From NCBI RefSeq assembly GCF_024643205.1, contig NZ_JAMKQJ010000007.1, positions 186,001 through 250,000 of the forward strand: DNA of 64,000 nucleotides. The letters run 5' to 3'. The DNA is from Parapedobacter tibetensis. GTDB taxonomy: Bacteria > Bacteroidota > Bacteroidia > Sphingobacteriales > Sphingobacteriaceae. Each line of letters begins with the position of its first letter. Position 1 is the first letter of the stretch. Below the pieces are notes generated by a model, which saw only the letters and a program-made list of their open reading frames with translations, did not search any database and was not told the DNA's origin. Positions 26,478-35,683 of this stretch are shown here, piece by piece. The position numbers and the translations under genes were made by a program.

Positions 26478-28006
26478 TCGATGTAAGCGGTTTTTACGAT
26501 AGCACTCCCGTTATTGACGGTCATGTACAGCATACCTTCGGTGTCGTAGTCAAGCAAGCGGTCTCCGTTTGTCCCTTCCGTGAGGGTAAAGCCATTGAAT
26601 AGCAATTCGTTCGGGGCGTACCGTGTGGCCTTCTGGGTTTCAAAGTCGATTTCGCAGAGCGTGCCCCCGTCAATGATACCCCGGCCGCCGGAGGTATGAA
26701 AGTAAAGCCCGAGCAGTTTGCCGTTGACCGGCAGCGGGTCAAAAGTGGATACCAAGCCGCCGTTAAACCGGTTCAACGAAGCCGTGGCATAGCTTGGTTC
26801 GCCACTGGCCCGCCAATTACTGATGTACTCACCCGTCCGGATGAGCGTCACTAGGTCGGTCAGCCAGAGCAACGAACCGGTCTGCTGCTTGGTATACATC
26901 CGCCAAGCCTCCAAGTCCAGGTAACTCATCCTGTAGTTGATTTTCGTTCCCGGAAGCGCATGGTGTATGCGCACCGAAGAATAGTATTCGTTCGCATTGG
27001 GGTCGTTAATCAGCGGGATGAAATTGGCTTCGGTATTGGGTCCAACACTCAAGAATTCGCTGAAGTCCAGCAGGTAGCTGTATTGTCCCTGGTTGCCCAG
27101 CTTCGTCAGAAAGTCGTCCATCAGATTGCAGTAGATATTACCTTCCGCATCGGGCCAGATGGCGGTAATTTTGTAAATTTTGACCGACTCCACCGCTCCC
27201 TCAAAAGGCTGTGCGGCGGCCAGCGTGCGGCGGCTCCGCAGCAAGGAGTACTCCGTGCGGTTGAGGGTGGTCAGCTCACCGCTTTGCAAATCAAAACGGC
27301 ATAGCTTGTAGAGCTCCAGTGTCCGGTCCTGATCCGTTTCGTTCACTTTGGCCGAAAAATAAAAATACCGCTCATCGGGGCTCACGGCACCGGCATTGAA
27401 CTCTGCGATGGTAAACGCACCGCGGGCGTCGGAGAGCTGACTTTCCGCGAGGACCTCCGTCACACTGCCATCGGCAGCATCGATGCGGAACAGCACCTTG
27501 TCGTTGATGTGCCAGACATAGACGTTCCCATTTCCGTTGCGGCCATAGATCGGTGTTGCTCCGGCGGGTATATCGGCTACTTTCACCAACTGCAGTTGTT
27601 TGTCCAGCAGGGACACATTGGCATCACCGACGATCTCGATAGACGGGGCGGCAATGGTCGTGCCGTTGGACGTAATGGCAATCGATCGGTCTTCGCCGAT
27701 GCCCATGGCCTCGGTGATCCGTACATCGACGATGTCGATCAACAGCCCGTTCTGGTTATTCACGACTTTTTCGGTCTTCGTTTCCAGCACTTCGGCCTTT
27801 ACATTGCCGATGCGGATTTCGAGGTTGTTTTCGAGGTTGAGCCGCCCTTTGAGGGTGAGCGTATCGCCCACCATGTACACGACTTGATAGTCGGCATAAA
27901 TCTCCGGCTGTGTGTCCAGCACGCCGTAAAAATCGTCGGCATCCTGGCAGGCATGCAGGAACCCTAACAGGCCAGCCATAATCAGGAATACTATTTTATG
28001 ATTCAT
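26474..28006 (-). CDS. Surface lipoprotein with TIG-like N-terminus and propeller-like repeats
   Basis: A 510-residue predicted lipoprotein (lipobox LLGFLHAC, Cys20). Residues about 35-125 look like a TIG/IPT Ig-like domain (VVYMVGDTLTLKGRLNL). After that come repeats with aspartate/tyrosine-rich strands (YVWHINDKVLFRIDAADG, AVSPDERYFYFSAK) typical of a beta-propeller. No SusD features are present. It sits directly after the TonB receptor gene, the position of a surface-exposed partner lipoprotein. Its ligand is unknown. Confidence 0.68.
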   Translation of the reverse strand: MNHKIVFLIMAGLLGFLHACQDADDFYGVLDTQPEIYADYQVVYMVGDTLTLKGRLNLENNLEIRIGNVKAEVLETKTEKVVNNQNGLLIDIVDVRITEAMGIGEDRSIAITSNGTTIAAPSIEIVGDANVSLLDKQLQLVKVADIPAGATPIYGRNGNGNVYVWHINDKVLFRIDAADGSVTEVLAESQLSDARGAFTIAEFNAGAVSPDERYFYFSAKVNETDQDRTLELYKLCRFDLQSGELTTLNRTEYSLLRSRRTLAAAQPFEGAVESVKIYKITAIWPDAEGNIYCNLMDDFLTKLGNQGQYSYLLDFSEFLSVGPNTEANFIPLINDPNANEYYSSVRIHHALPGTKINYRMSYLDLEAWRMYTKQQTGSLLWLTDLVTLIRTGEYISNWRASGEPSYATASLNRFNGGLVSTFDPLPVNGKLLGLYFHTSGGRGIIDGGTLCEIDFETQKATRYAPNELLFNGFTLTEGTNGDRLLDYDTEGMLYMTVNNGSAIVKTAYIE

Positions 28007-28030
28007 TGCTTTCTTTTTTATTTGATCGTA

Positions 28031-31000
28031 TCAGAATGAGTAAGATAGTGCGAGGTTGAAATAGCGCCCCGGGCGATACGAAGAAGCGATGTTGTCGCCT
28101 TCATTTACCGGCAACGCTCCCTGAGCGGAAGGCAATTCCACGAGCGGCTCGTACTGGTTGGAGCGGTTCCAGTCTTCGGCCACTTCTATTTGCCGATCCA
28201 GCAGGTTCTGTACGGTGAATTTCAACTGCAGGCCATCGCCGATACGTTGTGTGGCGGAAAAATCGAGCAGTTGGCGCGGCAGCTCCAGGAGACTACCGCG
28301 GTTTTCTGAACCAACAATAAGCGGATTGGAACGATCCCCCAGACCTACAGCATAGATATTTTCGGCCACGTAATTGTATATCGCCGCAATCCGGGTGCCC
28401 CAACCGGCATTGTCGTAATACAAACCTGCATTGAGGAGGTACGGCGCCTGTCCCTGCAAGGGGCGTTCCCCGATCATGACGGAGGTTTGGCTCAGGTCTT
28501 CATACCTGACCTCACTGTTGATAATGGACCCGTTAGCGATGACCGACAGGTTACGGAATAAGCTTTTCCGCACCTCCACTTCCAACCCCCGTAGCGTGGC
28601 AGATGTGGCATTGTCAAAGGAAATGGAAGGGAACATGCCGACCACACGGTTGGAATTGTTAACACGTTCAATCGGGTCGGTAATTTCTTTGTAAAAAGCT
28701 CCTACACTGATCGCATCCCCTTTGTCCATATCCGGATAAAATTCCACCCGAAAGTCGTAGTTTTCCGCTTTGGCCGATACCAGGCTCGGGTTGCCGGATA
28801 GTTGGGTGTTGTTTTCGAAGTCGAGCTCCCGGAATGGCGATACCTCGCGGAATTCGGTGCGGTTGACGGTCTTGCCATAGGCCGCACGGACGACCCATTG
28901 GTCTGAGGGCTTATAAGCGATGTTGACGGAAGGCAACCATTCGCTGTCGATATGATCCGTCAGGATGGGCTGGCTGACGGGAATACTCAGACGGCTTTCT
29001 GACGGGATGGCAGCGCCGATTTTCTGGCGGTTGTACTCGTAGCGTACACCGCCGTGCACTTCGATCCATGGATAGGGCGTGAGGGTGAGTGCCACGTAGC
29101 CGGCGTTGTTCTGTTCGGTGCCCACGTACATGTCGCTGCCCGTGGTGCGGTCGGCCACATACAGCCCCGTGTAATCGTCGTTCAGGTAATTGCTACTCCA
29201 TACGTCGGGCAGCTGGCTTTCCCGGAAACGGACCAAATTGGCATCCACCCATTGGTGTGAGTTGCGGGCGTCCAGTCCAGAACGGGCTGGATCCACATTT
29301 CCCCCATGCAGGGTATAAATACGACGGGACAGGGTACGTTTTTTCCATTGCTGGAACGTGCCGACATTGATCACCGCCCACGTTGCTGGCTTATACGTGT
29401 AATCCAGGGCGCCGTTGTAAATTCCTTCATTATTGCGGGACCATAAGCGGGAGATGATGCCCAATGACAAAGGAATGGTATTCAAATCTTCGGAAGAGTT
29501 CGGGCTGTACCCACGCGCCCACCACTGGATATCGGCATCGCCCATGGCAATTTCAGGTATCATTCCCCGGAGGCGTATCACCCGCTGGTCAGGCGTTTCC
29601 TGCTGGCTGTAGGTATAGCCGGCATTCCATTCCAGACGGTGGCTGTCTTTACCGAACGTGTGATTCCCGCCGAGATTGCCAGCATACAGGAAACGTTGGC
29701 TGTACGAGAGGGTAATATCCTTGTTCCTGTCCGCGCTTTGTGCATCCTGAAACGTGGGATGGCTGACGCGTACTACGGTAGCATCCAATCCCTGCTGCAG
29801 GAGGAAATTCTTAAAAAAGAGCTTGTGCCGCTCGTTAAGCGACAATGTAAAATTTTGCAGCAGGTTGAGCTGTGCGGTATTGGTATTCCGATCGTCGGTA
29901 CCGGTCCTATCGGTGGACCCTACACTACGTCCGCGTGTACCTTCCTGCCGGTATTGGTCGTATTTCTGGTTATCGTTTTTATAGCTGAACGACGTGAGCG
30001 AAGAAAGCGTCCGGTCGAACAAGCGAAAAGCGTTGTAGTAGTTGGCTGTAACCTGCATATTAGGCAGGGCCGTTTTTTTGCCGTAATACAAGGTAGAGTT
30101 AAACGCTTCGGCATACTCCGAAGGTTTCAGGTCGGCTAATAGCAGGCTCCCGTAGCTAGGAAGCACAGACGGCAGGGCGCGTGTGCCGTCGTCGAACCCC
30201 AAAAAATCGAATTTACCGCCATTGTAGGCAAGGAAATCGTTGTTGAAGGATGTGCCCGGGCGGTGGCCCAGTTGGAATTCGATATCAAAGTGCTTCACGG
30301 CTTTGGCATCCTTGGTGTAGATCTTTATCACACCCCCGGTGGCGTCGGCCTGGTTTTCGGGCGATGGGGATTTGTAAACCAGGATCTTGTCGATGATCCG
30401 GCTGGGGAGCAGGTCCAGCGCAAAGTTGCGGTTATTCATTTCGGTACTCGGTGCCACGTTGTCGTTGAGGTAGGTAAGGTTGTAGCGGGGGTTCAACCCG
30501 CGCACGATGACGAATTTGTCGTCCACGATACTGACACCCGCCACCCGCTGCACCGCCTGTGCCGCGTTGCGGTCGGCCGACTTGCTGATCTGTTCGGAAG
30601 AGATACCCGAGGCCACCACATTAAGGTTTTTGATTTCGGAGATGAGTTGCCGCTCGCTGGTATGCGCTACGGGCCGACGCGTCTTGCCGATGGCGTTGAT
30701 GACCACCTCACCGAGCGTATTATCGCCTTGCAGGCGCACATCGTAGGTGCTTTCGCTGGCAGCGCGGACGCTGACGGAAACGCTTTCTGTCGTATAACTC
30801 ACAAACGATACCTGCAAGGTATACTTGCCGGCGGGTATGCCCGTGAGGTGGTAATAACCGTTTTCGTCAGACTGTGCCCCTTTTTTGAGTTTCACGATCA
30901 AAACGGATGCGCCGGGCAGGGGCTGTGAAGTTTCGAACTCCACGATGCGGCCTTTAAGGGTTCCGCTGCCTTTTTCCTGACCGGCTTGGACGTTTGGGTT

Positions 31001-31363
31001 TTTGGAGGGCGGTTTTTGATAACTGACCGATATAATATTTCCGGCCTGATGAAAAGATAGTCCATATTGTCCCAGATCGCTCAGCACCTTATCCAAAGGG
31101 ACATTTTTATAATCCAACGGGCCAATCTTTGCCTGATCCACCTCTGCCGGAGAGAAATTGAAATCATAGCCGGTCTGCTCTTTGAGCACTTTAAACAACG
31201 GGGAAGCGGAAATTTCTTTATAATTGAGGGATATTGTTTTTTCCTGTTTTACAGCCTGCGCAAATAAACCGGGAGTACATAAAAGTTGCAATAACAGGAC
31301 TGCGAGAGACTTTTTAAGGACGCGTGGCTTCCATAAGCCACCCGCTTTTGAATTTAAATTCAT
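28031..31363 (-). CDS. TonB-dependent receptor with STN and carboxypeptidase-regulatory-like domains
   Basis: A 1110-residue outer-membrane receptor. In order: signal peptide (1-35); STN (secretin/TonB N-terminal) signalling domain at about 45-100 (LNYKEISASPLFKVLKEQTG); carboxypeptidase-regulatory-like domain about 130-215 (GRIVEFETSQPLPGASVLIV); plug about 240-350; a 22-stranded barrel to the C-terminus, which ends in phenylalanine (ALSYSF). The STN domain is the type that relays substrate binding to a FecR anti-sigma factor, and fecR/fecI homologues lie just upstream. No SusD gene follows. Substrate (siderophore, haem, peptide or glycan) cannot be deduced. Confidence 0.9.
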   Translation of the reverse strand: MNLNSKAGGLWKPRVLKKSLAVLLLQLLCTPGLFAQAVKQEKTISLNYKEISASPLFKVLKEQTGYDFNFSPAEVDQAKIGPLDYKNVPLDKVLSDLGQYGLSFHQAGNIISVSYQKPPSKNPNVQAGQEKGSGTLKGRIVEFETSQPLPGASVLIVKLKKGAQSDENGYYHLTGIPAGKYTLQVSFVSYTTESVSVSVRAASESTYDVRLQGDNTLGEVVINAIGKTRRPVAHTSERQLISEIKNLNVVASGISSEQISKSADRNAAQAVQRVAGVSIVDDKFVIVRGLNPRYNLTYLNDNVAPSTEMNNRNFALDLLPSRIIDKILVYKSPSPENQADATGGVIKIYTKDAKAVKHFDIEFQLGHRPGTSFNNDFLAYNGGKFDFLGFDDGTRALPSVLPSYGSLLLADLKPSEYAEAFNSTLYYGKKTALPNMQVTANYYNAFRLFDRTLSSLTSFSYKNDNQKYDQYRQEGTRGRSVGSTDRTGTDDRNTNTAQLNLLQNFTLSLNERHKLFFKNFLLQQGLDATVVRVSHPTFQDAQSADRNKDITLSYSQRFLYAGNLGGNHTFGKDSHRLEWNAGYTYSQQETPDQRVIRLRGMIPEIAMGDADIQWWARGYSPNSSEDLNTIPLSLGIISRLWSRNNEGIYNGALDYTYKPATWAVINVGTFQQWKKRTLSRRIYTLHGGNVDPARSGLDARNSHQWVDANLVRFRESQLPDVWSSNYLNDDYTGLYVADRTTGSDMYVGTEQNNAGYVALTLTPYPWIEVHGGVRYEYNRQKIGAAIPSESRLSIPVSQPILTDHIDSEWLPSVNIAYKPSDQWVVRAAYGKTVNRTEFREVSPFRELDFENNTQLSGNPSLVSAKAENYDFRVEFYPDMDKGDAISVGAFYKEITDPIERVNNSNRVVGMFPSISFDNATSATLRGLEVEVRKSLFRNLSVIANGSIINSEVRYEDLSQTSVMIGERPLQGQAPYLLNAGLYYDNAGWGTRIAAIYNYVAENIYAVGLGDRSNPLIVGSENRGSLLELPRQLLDFSATQRIGDGLQLKFTVQNLLDRQIEVAEDWNRSNQYEPLVELPSAQGALPVNEGDNIASSYRPGRYFNLALSYSF

Positions 31364-31433
31364 AGTTTTGAAATCCGTTTTCTATTTTAAATGAGTTAGG
31401 GAACGTTTCCCGGTTTCCGGCCGGGTGTTTTAA

Positions 31434-31463
31434 GGGAAATACTGCTTGCCGGCGGTATTTCCC
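31434..31463. promoter_or_regulatory. Hairpin between fecR-like and TonB-receptor genes
   Basis: Perfect 9-bp arms GGGAAATAC (31434-31442) and GTATTTCCC (31455-31463). On the minus strand no T run follows, so it looks less like a terminator than like an RNA-processing or mRNA-stability hairpin separating regulator from receptor. Confidence 0.45.
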
Positions 31464-31483
31464 CCTTTTATGCGCTTGCTGGA

Positions 31484-32458
31484 TCAGTTTGTAATCAAAT
31501 AGTCATTGGCTGCTGTCTTTTTAAAGTTGAATTTATAGATGAAGGCAAGTGAGTTCAGGGCTTCTTCCAGCGTTCCCTCATTGCTGAATTTTCCACTGAA
31601 ATTGATGTCCTTATTGAATTGCGCCGTGCTGAAGCTGATATGGGCTCCGTAAAAGGACGACAGGCTGTACAATACTTCCGTAAGGGGCGCCTGTTCGTAC
31701 ACCAGCATTCCGGCGTTCATCGAATCATTGGTCGGGGCGAAATTACTGCGATTACCGATCTTTTCCTTCACGTGATACGTGTAGGCGTTACCGGGGTGCA
31801 GGACCACCTGTTCGTGCTGCGCAATCCCATCTTCCACGCTGACCTTACCCGTGTACAGGCTTACTTTTTCAAAATCATACCCGCTGTAATGCTGCACCAT
31901 AAACGACGTCCCCAAGGCGGTCGTGGCCAATGCGGCTGATTCCACCGTAAACGGTCTGGCGGTATCATGGGCCACCTCGAAGAACGCTCGACCTTCGGAA
32001 AGGTATACCCGGCGCTCCTTTCTTTTAAACACTGCGGGATATTTGAAAACCGATCCCGATGCCAAGGTTACTTTTGAACCATCCGCCAACGTCAGTTCTT
32101 TCGTCTGCCCAACCGGAACGGTCAGCGTCAACAGGTTTTTTAATTCGCTTCGCCGCTGAAAATATTGATAACCCTGGAATGCTCCTCCGAAAAGCATGGC
32201 AAACAGCAGTACGGCAGCCGCCGTCCTAAGAAAATATAACCTGCGGATCTTGCCGCCATTTTCCCCGCGCAATACGTTATCGGCTATATTTCCCGAAGGA
32301 ACCCATTTTACCGGTGAACGGTTAAACGTGTCCTCCACATCTGCCATATCGTGTACATCCCCTTCACCGAGCGCTTGAAAAAACGCATCCAGTTCAGCAG
32401 GTGACAGTTCACCTTTGAGGTATCTGTCGTGCAGTGCTTTTCTTTCTTCGTTGTTCAT
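31484..32458 (-). CDS. FecR-type anti-sigma factor
   Basis: A 324-residue inner-membrane regulator: cytoplasmic N-terminal sigma-binding region (about 1-70), one transmembrane helix (about 74-95), FecR domain (about 105-210, including VPVGQTKELTLADGSKVTLASG in parts) and a C-terminal DUF4974/STN-like domain (about 245-320, PLTEVLYSLSSFYGAHI) that interacts with the receptor signalling domain. It lies between the ECF sigma gene and the TonB receptor. It probably controls the sigma factor in response to ligand binding. Confidence 0.92.
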   Translation of the reverse strand: MNNEERKALHDRYLKGELSPAELDAFFQALGEGDVHDMADVEDTFNRSPVKWVPSGNIADNVLRGENGGKIRRLYFLRTAAAVLLFAMLFGGAFQGYQYFQRRSELKNLLTLTVPVGQTKELTLADGSKVTLASGSVFKYPAVFKRKERRVYLSEGRAFFEVAHDTARPFTVESAALATTALGTSFMVQHYSGYDFEKVSLYTGKVSVEDGIAQHEQVVLHPGNAYTYHVKEKIGNRSNFAPTNDSMNAGMLVYEQAPLTEVLYSLSSFYGAHISFSTAQFNKDINFSGKFSNEGTLEEALNSLAFIYKFNFKKTAANDYLITN

Positions 32459-32626
32459 GTTACTGTATACTAACTGTCCCGTTGTCCCGGGCCTACATGT
32501 ATATATACAGCATCCCGGGGGTAAACAGGGGCAATCGAAAAATCAACTATTTTATAAACAGCTGATAATCAATAATAAAAATTCTAAGGGAATATTGGAT
32601 GACGTAGACATCAGGCAAAGGGCGCC

Positions 32627-33229
32627 TTACTGATGGCCGATCAGCACGCTGCCCAGCAAGAGCAGGGTGGCGAAATCTCCTGTATTTGCGAGGTGGGCCA
32701 GGTCCTTCATGGCAATGCCCATGTGGCTTTTAACCGTTTCTTTATTGATGCACAGCAGCTCTGCTACTTCGGCATAAGAGAGGCCATCGAATTTGCAATA
32801 CTCAAATATCTTTCTTCTTTGGGGGGGAAACGTACGGATGATCTCTTTCAGGACTTTTAAATCATGCGTCGCCTCTATCTGTCTATCCTGCTGGTACAGC
32901 ACATCCCGATGGACGGTGTAATGGTCGCTCAGATCGGCCCGCCTCTTTTCATCAGCTGCCAGTTTTTTCAGGTACGAAAAGGTTTCAAATTTAGCCGTGG
33001 TATATAAAAAACCGATGATGCCTATTTGGGGGTCAATATGTTCCCGGTTGGACCAGAGGCGGAGATAGATGTCGTTCACCAATTCTTCTGCGTTTTCTTT
33101 AGAGCGTACGTAACGCATGCAGTAGGTCATGATCTTTTCTTTGGTCTGGTCATAGACTGTCCGGAAAGCCGCAGGTTTTCCGGCTTTGAACTGCTGTACA
33201 ATGTCCTGTTGAACAGTATCTACTCCCAT
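32627..33229 (-). CDS. ECF RNA polymerase sigma factor (FecI/CarQ-like, Bacteroidota type)
   Basis: A 200-residue sigma-70 family protein. Region 2 is at about 20-90 (MRYVRSKENAEELVNDIYLRLW) and region 4 at about 130-185 (RRKIFEYCKFDGLSYAEVAELLCINKETVKSHM in parts). It starts a minus-strand cluster: sigma, anti-sigma, TonB receptor, lipoproteins, LRR protein. This is the standard cell-surface-signalling arrangement of the Bacteroidota. The 168-bp gap before fecR may hold a second promoter. Confidence 0.92.
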   Translation of the reverse strand: MGVDTVQQDIVQQFKAGKPAAFRTVYDQTKEKIMTYCMRYVRSKENAEELVNDIYLRLWSNREHIDPQIGIIGFLYTTAKFETFSYLKKLAADEKRRADLSDHYTVHRDVLYQQDRQIEATHDLKVLKEIIRTFPPQRRKIFEYCKFDGLSYAEVAELLCINKETVKSHMGIAMKDLAHLANTGDFATLLLLGSVLIGHQ

Positions 33230-33557
33230 GGTTATTTGCCCAGTTGTTTTTACCGCACAAAAGTATTCATCTCAGTATTAAGTTAATATTATCATAATAA
33301 ATACCGGAGCCGATATAGGTGAAAATTTGAACTTAAAGAAGTGACCGGTGTTTTTATTCAACCATGCTATAGTTGCTTAACTTTGTCGGATAGATATGCC
33401 CAATATATGCGGCATTGCATGGAACTGGCAACTTTAGCCGCCGCTGAGCGAAACCGGAGGCCGGATGGCGGATGCCTTTGTGACAATCTTGTCACGGATT
33501 GTCAATAAATGATTTTTACGAATGGAATATTTGCTCCTTTTCCAAAAAGGACACTAA
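33230..33557. other. Non-coding stretch between the sigma gene and the recombinase remnant
   Basis: No gene is seen. It contains a plus-strand -7-like box TAACTTTG (33378-33385), directed toward the recombinase remnant, and the palindrome at 33480-33495. The change from GC-rich to AT-rich sequence takes place here, so it is likely the edge of the mobile region. Confidence 0.4.
33480..33495. promoter_or_regulatory. Palindrome GTGACAA-TC-TTGTCAC
   Basis: Perfect 7-bp arms with a 2-bp spacer, followed by a further half-site ATTGTCA at 33499-33505. It lies 60 bp before a small open frame that precedes the recombinase remnant. It could be an operator or a recombinase-binding site. Confidence 0.4.
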
Positions 33558-33710
33558 ATGACTACGGAGAAACTCCCACAGGTTCGGGAAAACCGTGGAA
33601 AAATAGCCGGTGAGGATAAGAGAAAATTGCTTAATTTAATTGCAGAAATCATCGTAAAAATCATCATGTGGGAAGTAAATGAAAGCAATCGGTTACGTCA
33701 GAATCAGTAA
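33558..33710 (+). CDS. Small hypothetical protein preceding the recombinase remnant
   Basis: A 50-codon frame from ATG 33558 to TAA 33708-33710, rich in lysine and isoleucine (KRKLLNLIAEIIVKII). Its 3' end overlaps the start of the decayed serine recombinase by about 30 bp, an arrangement typical of small genes translationally coupled to such recombinases. Function is unknown, and since the partner is dead it may be a relic. Confidence 0.35.
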   Translation: MTTEKLPQVRENRGKIAGEDKRKLLNLIAEIIVKIIMWEVNESNRLRQNQ

Positions 33711-34371
33711 ATGGGACCAGTCCAACTACTCACTGGAGTACTAGGAAAGCAGTATCCGGGAATACTGCAAGCGGAACAAGGTGGAACTGGCATCGGTGTT
33801 CGTGGATGATGGGGAAAGCAGTTATACATTTGACCGGCCGGATTACATCGCCCTGGAAAAATTCATCCGCCAGAACAAAAGGCAGGTAAAATATCTCATT
33901 GTATTTGATCACGACCGCTTTAGCTGAAATTTGGCCGAGGCTCTACTTAAAATCGAGCAACTGGAAGAACGGATGATCAACGAGGAAATCGAGGCATCTA
34001 CCTATAAAAAGTATTTCCAGAAATTCAAAATGGAAAGCGCACGGCTGAGGGAGGAAATCGCCCACCTTGAGGATGGCTCAGAAGATAATTTACAACCAGC
34101 AACTGCTGTTGCTCCCGTATCTGGCCAATCTGGCTGTCATTTTTGAGAAAGTGTCCATCACCAACCAGCATTCAGTCATGAAGGAGGTGTGCAAACAAGG
34201 TCTCACGTTTAAAGAGGGGCGTTTAGAACACCCTGGATCAACCCACTGTTTGAACATAACCTACTGGCACTCAAAGAAAAAGGGTTGCTCTTTTTGGAGC
34301 AACCCACTGACGTTTTAGATGATCTCCCATCAAGTCGGGGTGGCAGGAAGATTCCATGCCTCCGCAAATAG
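33679..34371 (+). pseudogene. Decayed serine recombinase (resolvase/large serine recombinase type)
   Basis: The N-terminus is a resolvase domain (KAIGYVRIS, then VFVDDGESSYTFDRPDY and LIVFDHDRFS). It is broken by an in-frame TAG at 33742-33744 and a TGA at 33925-33927 in the position of the conserved Arg of DRFSRN. The middle is missing: the text jumps from KIEQLEER to the late coiled coil (INEEIEASTYKKYFQKF). Two frameshifts then lead through LANLAVIFEKVSITNQHSVM to a tail LLALKEKGLLFLEQPTDV. The last 38 bp contain the left attachment site of the adjacent element. The gene is inactive and marks an older integration event. Confidence 0.88.
34334..34348. repeat. Left attachment site (attL) of the tRNA-Pro element
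   Basis: GTCGGGGTGGCAGGA is identical, in the same orientation, to 44827-44841, the 3' end of tRNA-Pro. A perfect 15-bp match to the tRNA 3' end facing the integrase gene is what site-specific tyrosine integrases produce. It bounds a segment of about 10.49 kb. It lies in the tail of the serine recombinase remnant. Confidence 0.8.
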
Positions 34372-34527
34372 CTATCAATCAAATTGTTGAAAATCCTTTT
34401 GAAGAACCGCTCACCTTTTTGCTCACATATAGTTTGCTCGGTGATTAGTACAATAATAACGGTTTCAAACAACAAAAGGAAACAATCGGCTACAAATTTT
34501 ATTGACTGGACGAAAGAAAAGGTATTA

Positions 34528-35598
34528 CTATTTAATAAGATTGCTATTCAATACTATCCTCCTTATCTCTTTTTCAAAGTGATAAATAATATCGGTGTCT
34601 CGATTATATACATTCTCCAACACAATAACATCCAAACCCTTTTCAGGTACATAAAATTTTAAAGACACAAAGCCTAATCCTCGTCCTGCGTGTCCAATGT
34701 ACTTAATGGGATCATTACCACTGATATTAACGCCGTAACCATAGTATTTTTTTTTATCGCTAAAGGTCTCGTCAAAGTCTTCTACATTGGACGTTACCAT
34801 GGCGCCATAAGTTTCCGGTCTTAGTATTTCTCCATTATGAAGTTTAGTGTCCCAAATATTCAGATCGTTTACATTTGAAACAATGCCGCCAGCAGGGATG
34901 AAGCCTTTCCACGTTTCCTTTGTAAATCCAGTGGTATTAAAATCAAACAAATTATATTCGTCAGTAGAATTTGTATACCCACTAATAAGCCCAGTATTGG
35001 GTTTGTCTATTTCATAGCAGAAACTATTATGCATTCCTAGGTTTTCAAACAAGCCGTTAGCTAAATCAATATATTTATCGCCTGATACATTTTCTACTAA
35101 TCTCCCCAGCAGGCTATATGCTGGATTGCTGTAGTGGAAGCCCGTACCGGGTTCAAAAATTAAAGGTTTATCCAAACTTGTTATTCCCGATGACATATTG
35201 AGCAATTGATGAACAGTTACTGTATCTGCCCAAGTTTGTTTCAGTTCTGGTAAGTATTTTTTTATCGGACTGTTTAAGTCTATTCTACCATTCTCTACTT
35301 CCTTTAAAATCAAAACAGCTGTGATTTGTTTACTATTTGATTGGATTCTGAAGTTGTCTTTTATAGTTATTGGTGTTTTATCCTCAAAATTAGAATAACC
35401 ATGAGCCTTTGAGTATTTTATTTTACCATTTTGGGTTATCAGAATAACACCATTAAAAGCTCTTGGACTCGCTGTTTGCATTAAACTGTCAATTTTTGCA
35501 GCATAGTTGTCTGTCACTTGGCCATAACTATGGCTATTTGAAAGCGATAAGCATACGTAGAGTAAAAATTTCAAAATTTGTCTCATTATTGTGGTCAT
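34528..35598 (-). CDS. Exported serine hydrolase of the beta-lactamase/PBP4-like family
   Basis: A 356-residue protein with a signal peptide (start at 35598, or MRQILKF at 35586). The three catalytic motifs of the class C beta-lactamase/D-aminopeptidase fold are present: SxxK (Ser87-Lys90, QSNSK), YxN (Tyr156-Asn158, HYSNPAY) and HxG (IGHAGRG). Such proteins include esterases, peptidases and true beta-lactamases; resistance function should not be assumed. The gene is AT-rich and lies downstream of an AraC-type regulator in the same direction, which probably controls it. It is the outermost cargo gene at the attL end. Confidence 0.85.
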   Translation of the reverse strand: MTTIMRQILKFLLYVCLSLSNSHSYGQVTDNYAAKIDSLMQTASPRAFNGVILITQNGKIKYSKAHGYSNFEDKTPITIKDNFRIQSNSKQITAVLILKEVENGRIDLNSPIKKYLPELKQTWADTVTVHQLLNMSSGITSLDKPLIFEPGTGFHYSNPAYSLLGRLVENVSGDKYIDLANGLFENLGMHNSFCYEIDKPNTGLISGYTNSTDEYNLFDFNTTGFTKETWKGFIPAGGIVSNVNDLNIWDTKLHNGEILRPETYGAMVTSNVEDFDETFSDKKKYYGYGVNISGNDPIKYIGHAGRGLGFVSLKFYVPEKGLDVIVLENVYNRDTDIIYHFEKEIRRIVLNSNLIK

Positions 35599-35683
35599 TT
35601 TTATTTTGAGCCGAAAATAATGATAGACCCCTCAAAATGAGTCTTAAATTTGGGATTCAGAAGTTCGATTTTATAAATACAGA

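Noticed and set aside
34528..35598. Calling the serine hydrolase an antibiotic-resistance beta-lactamase
   Set aside because: The SxxK, YxN and HxG motifs are shared by esterases and peptidases; no resistance-specific signature is seen.
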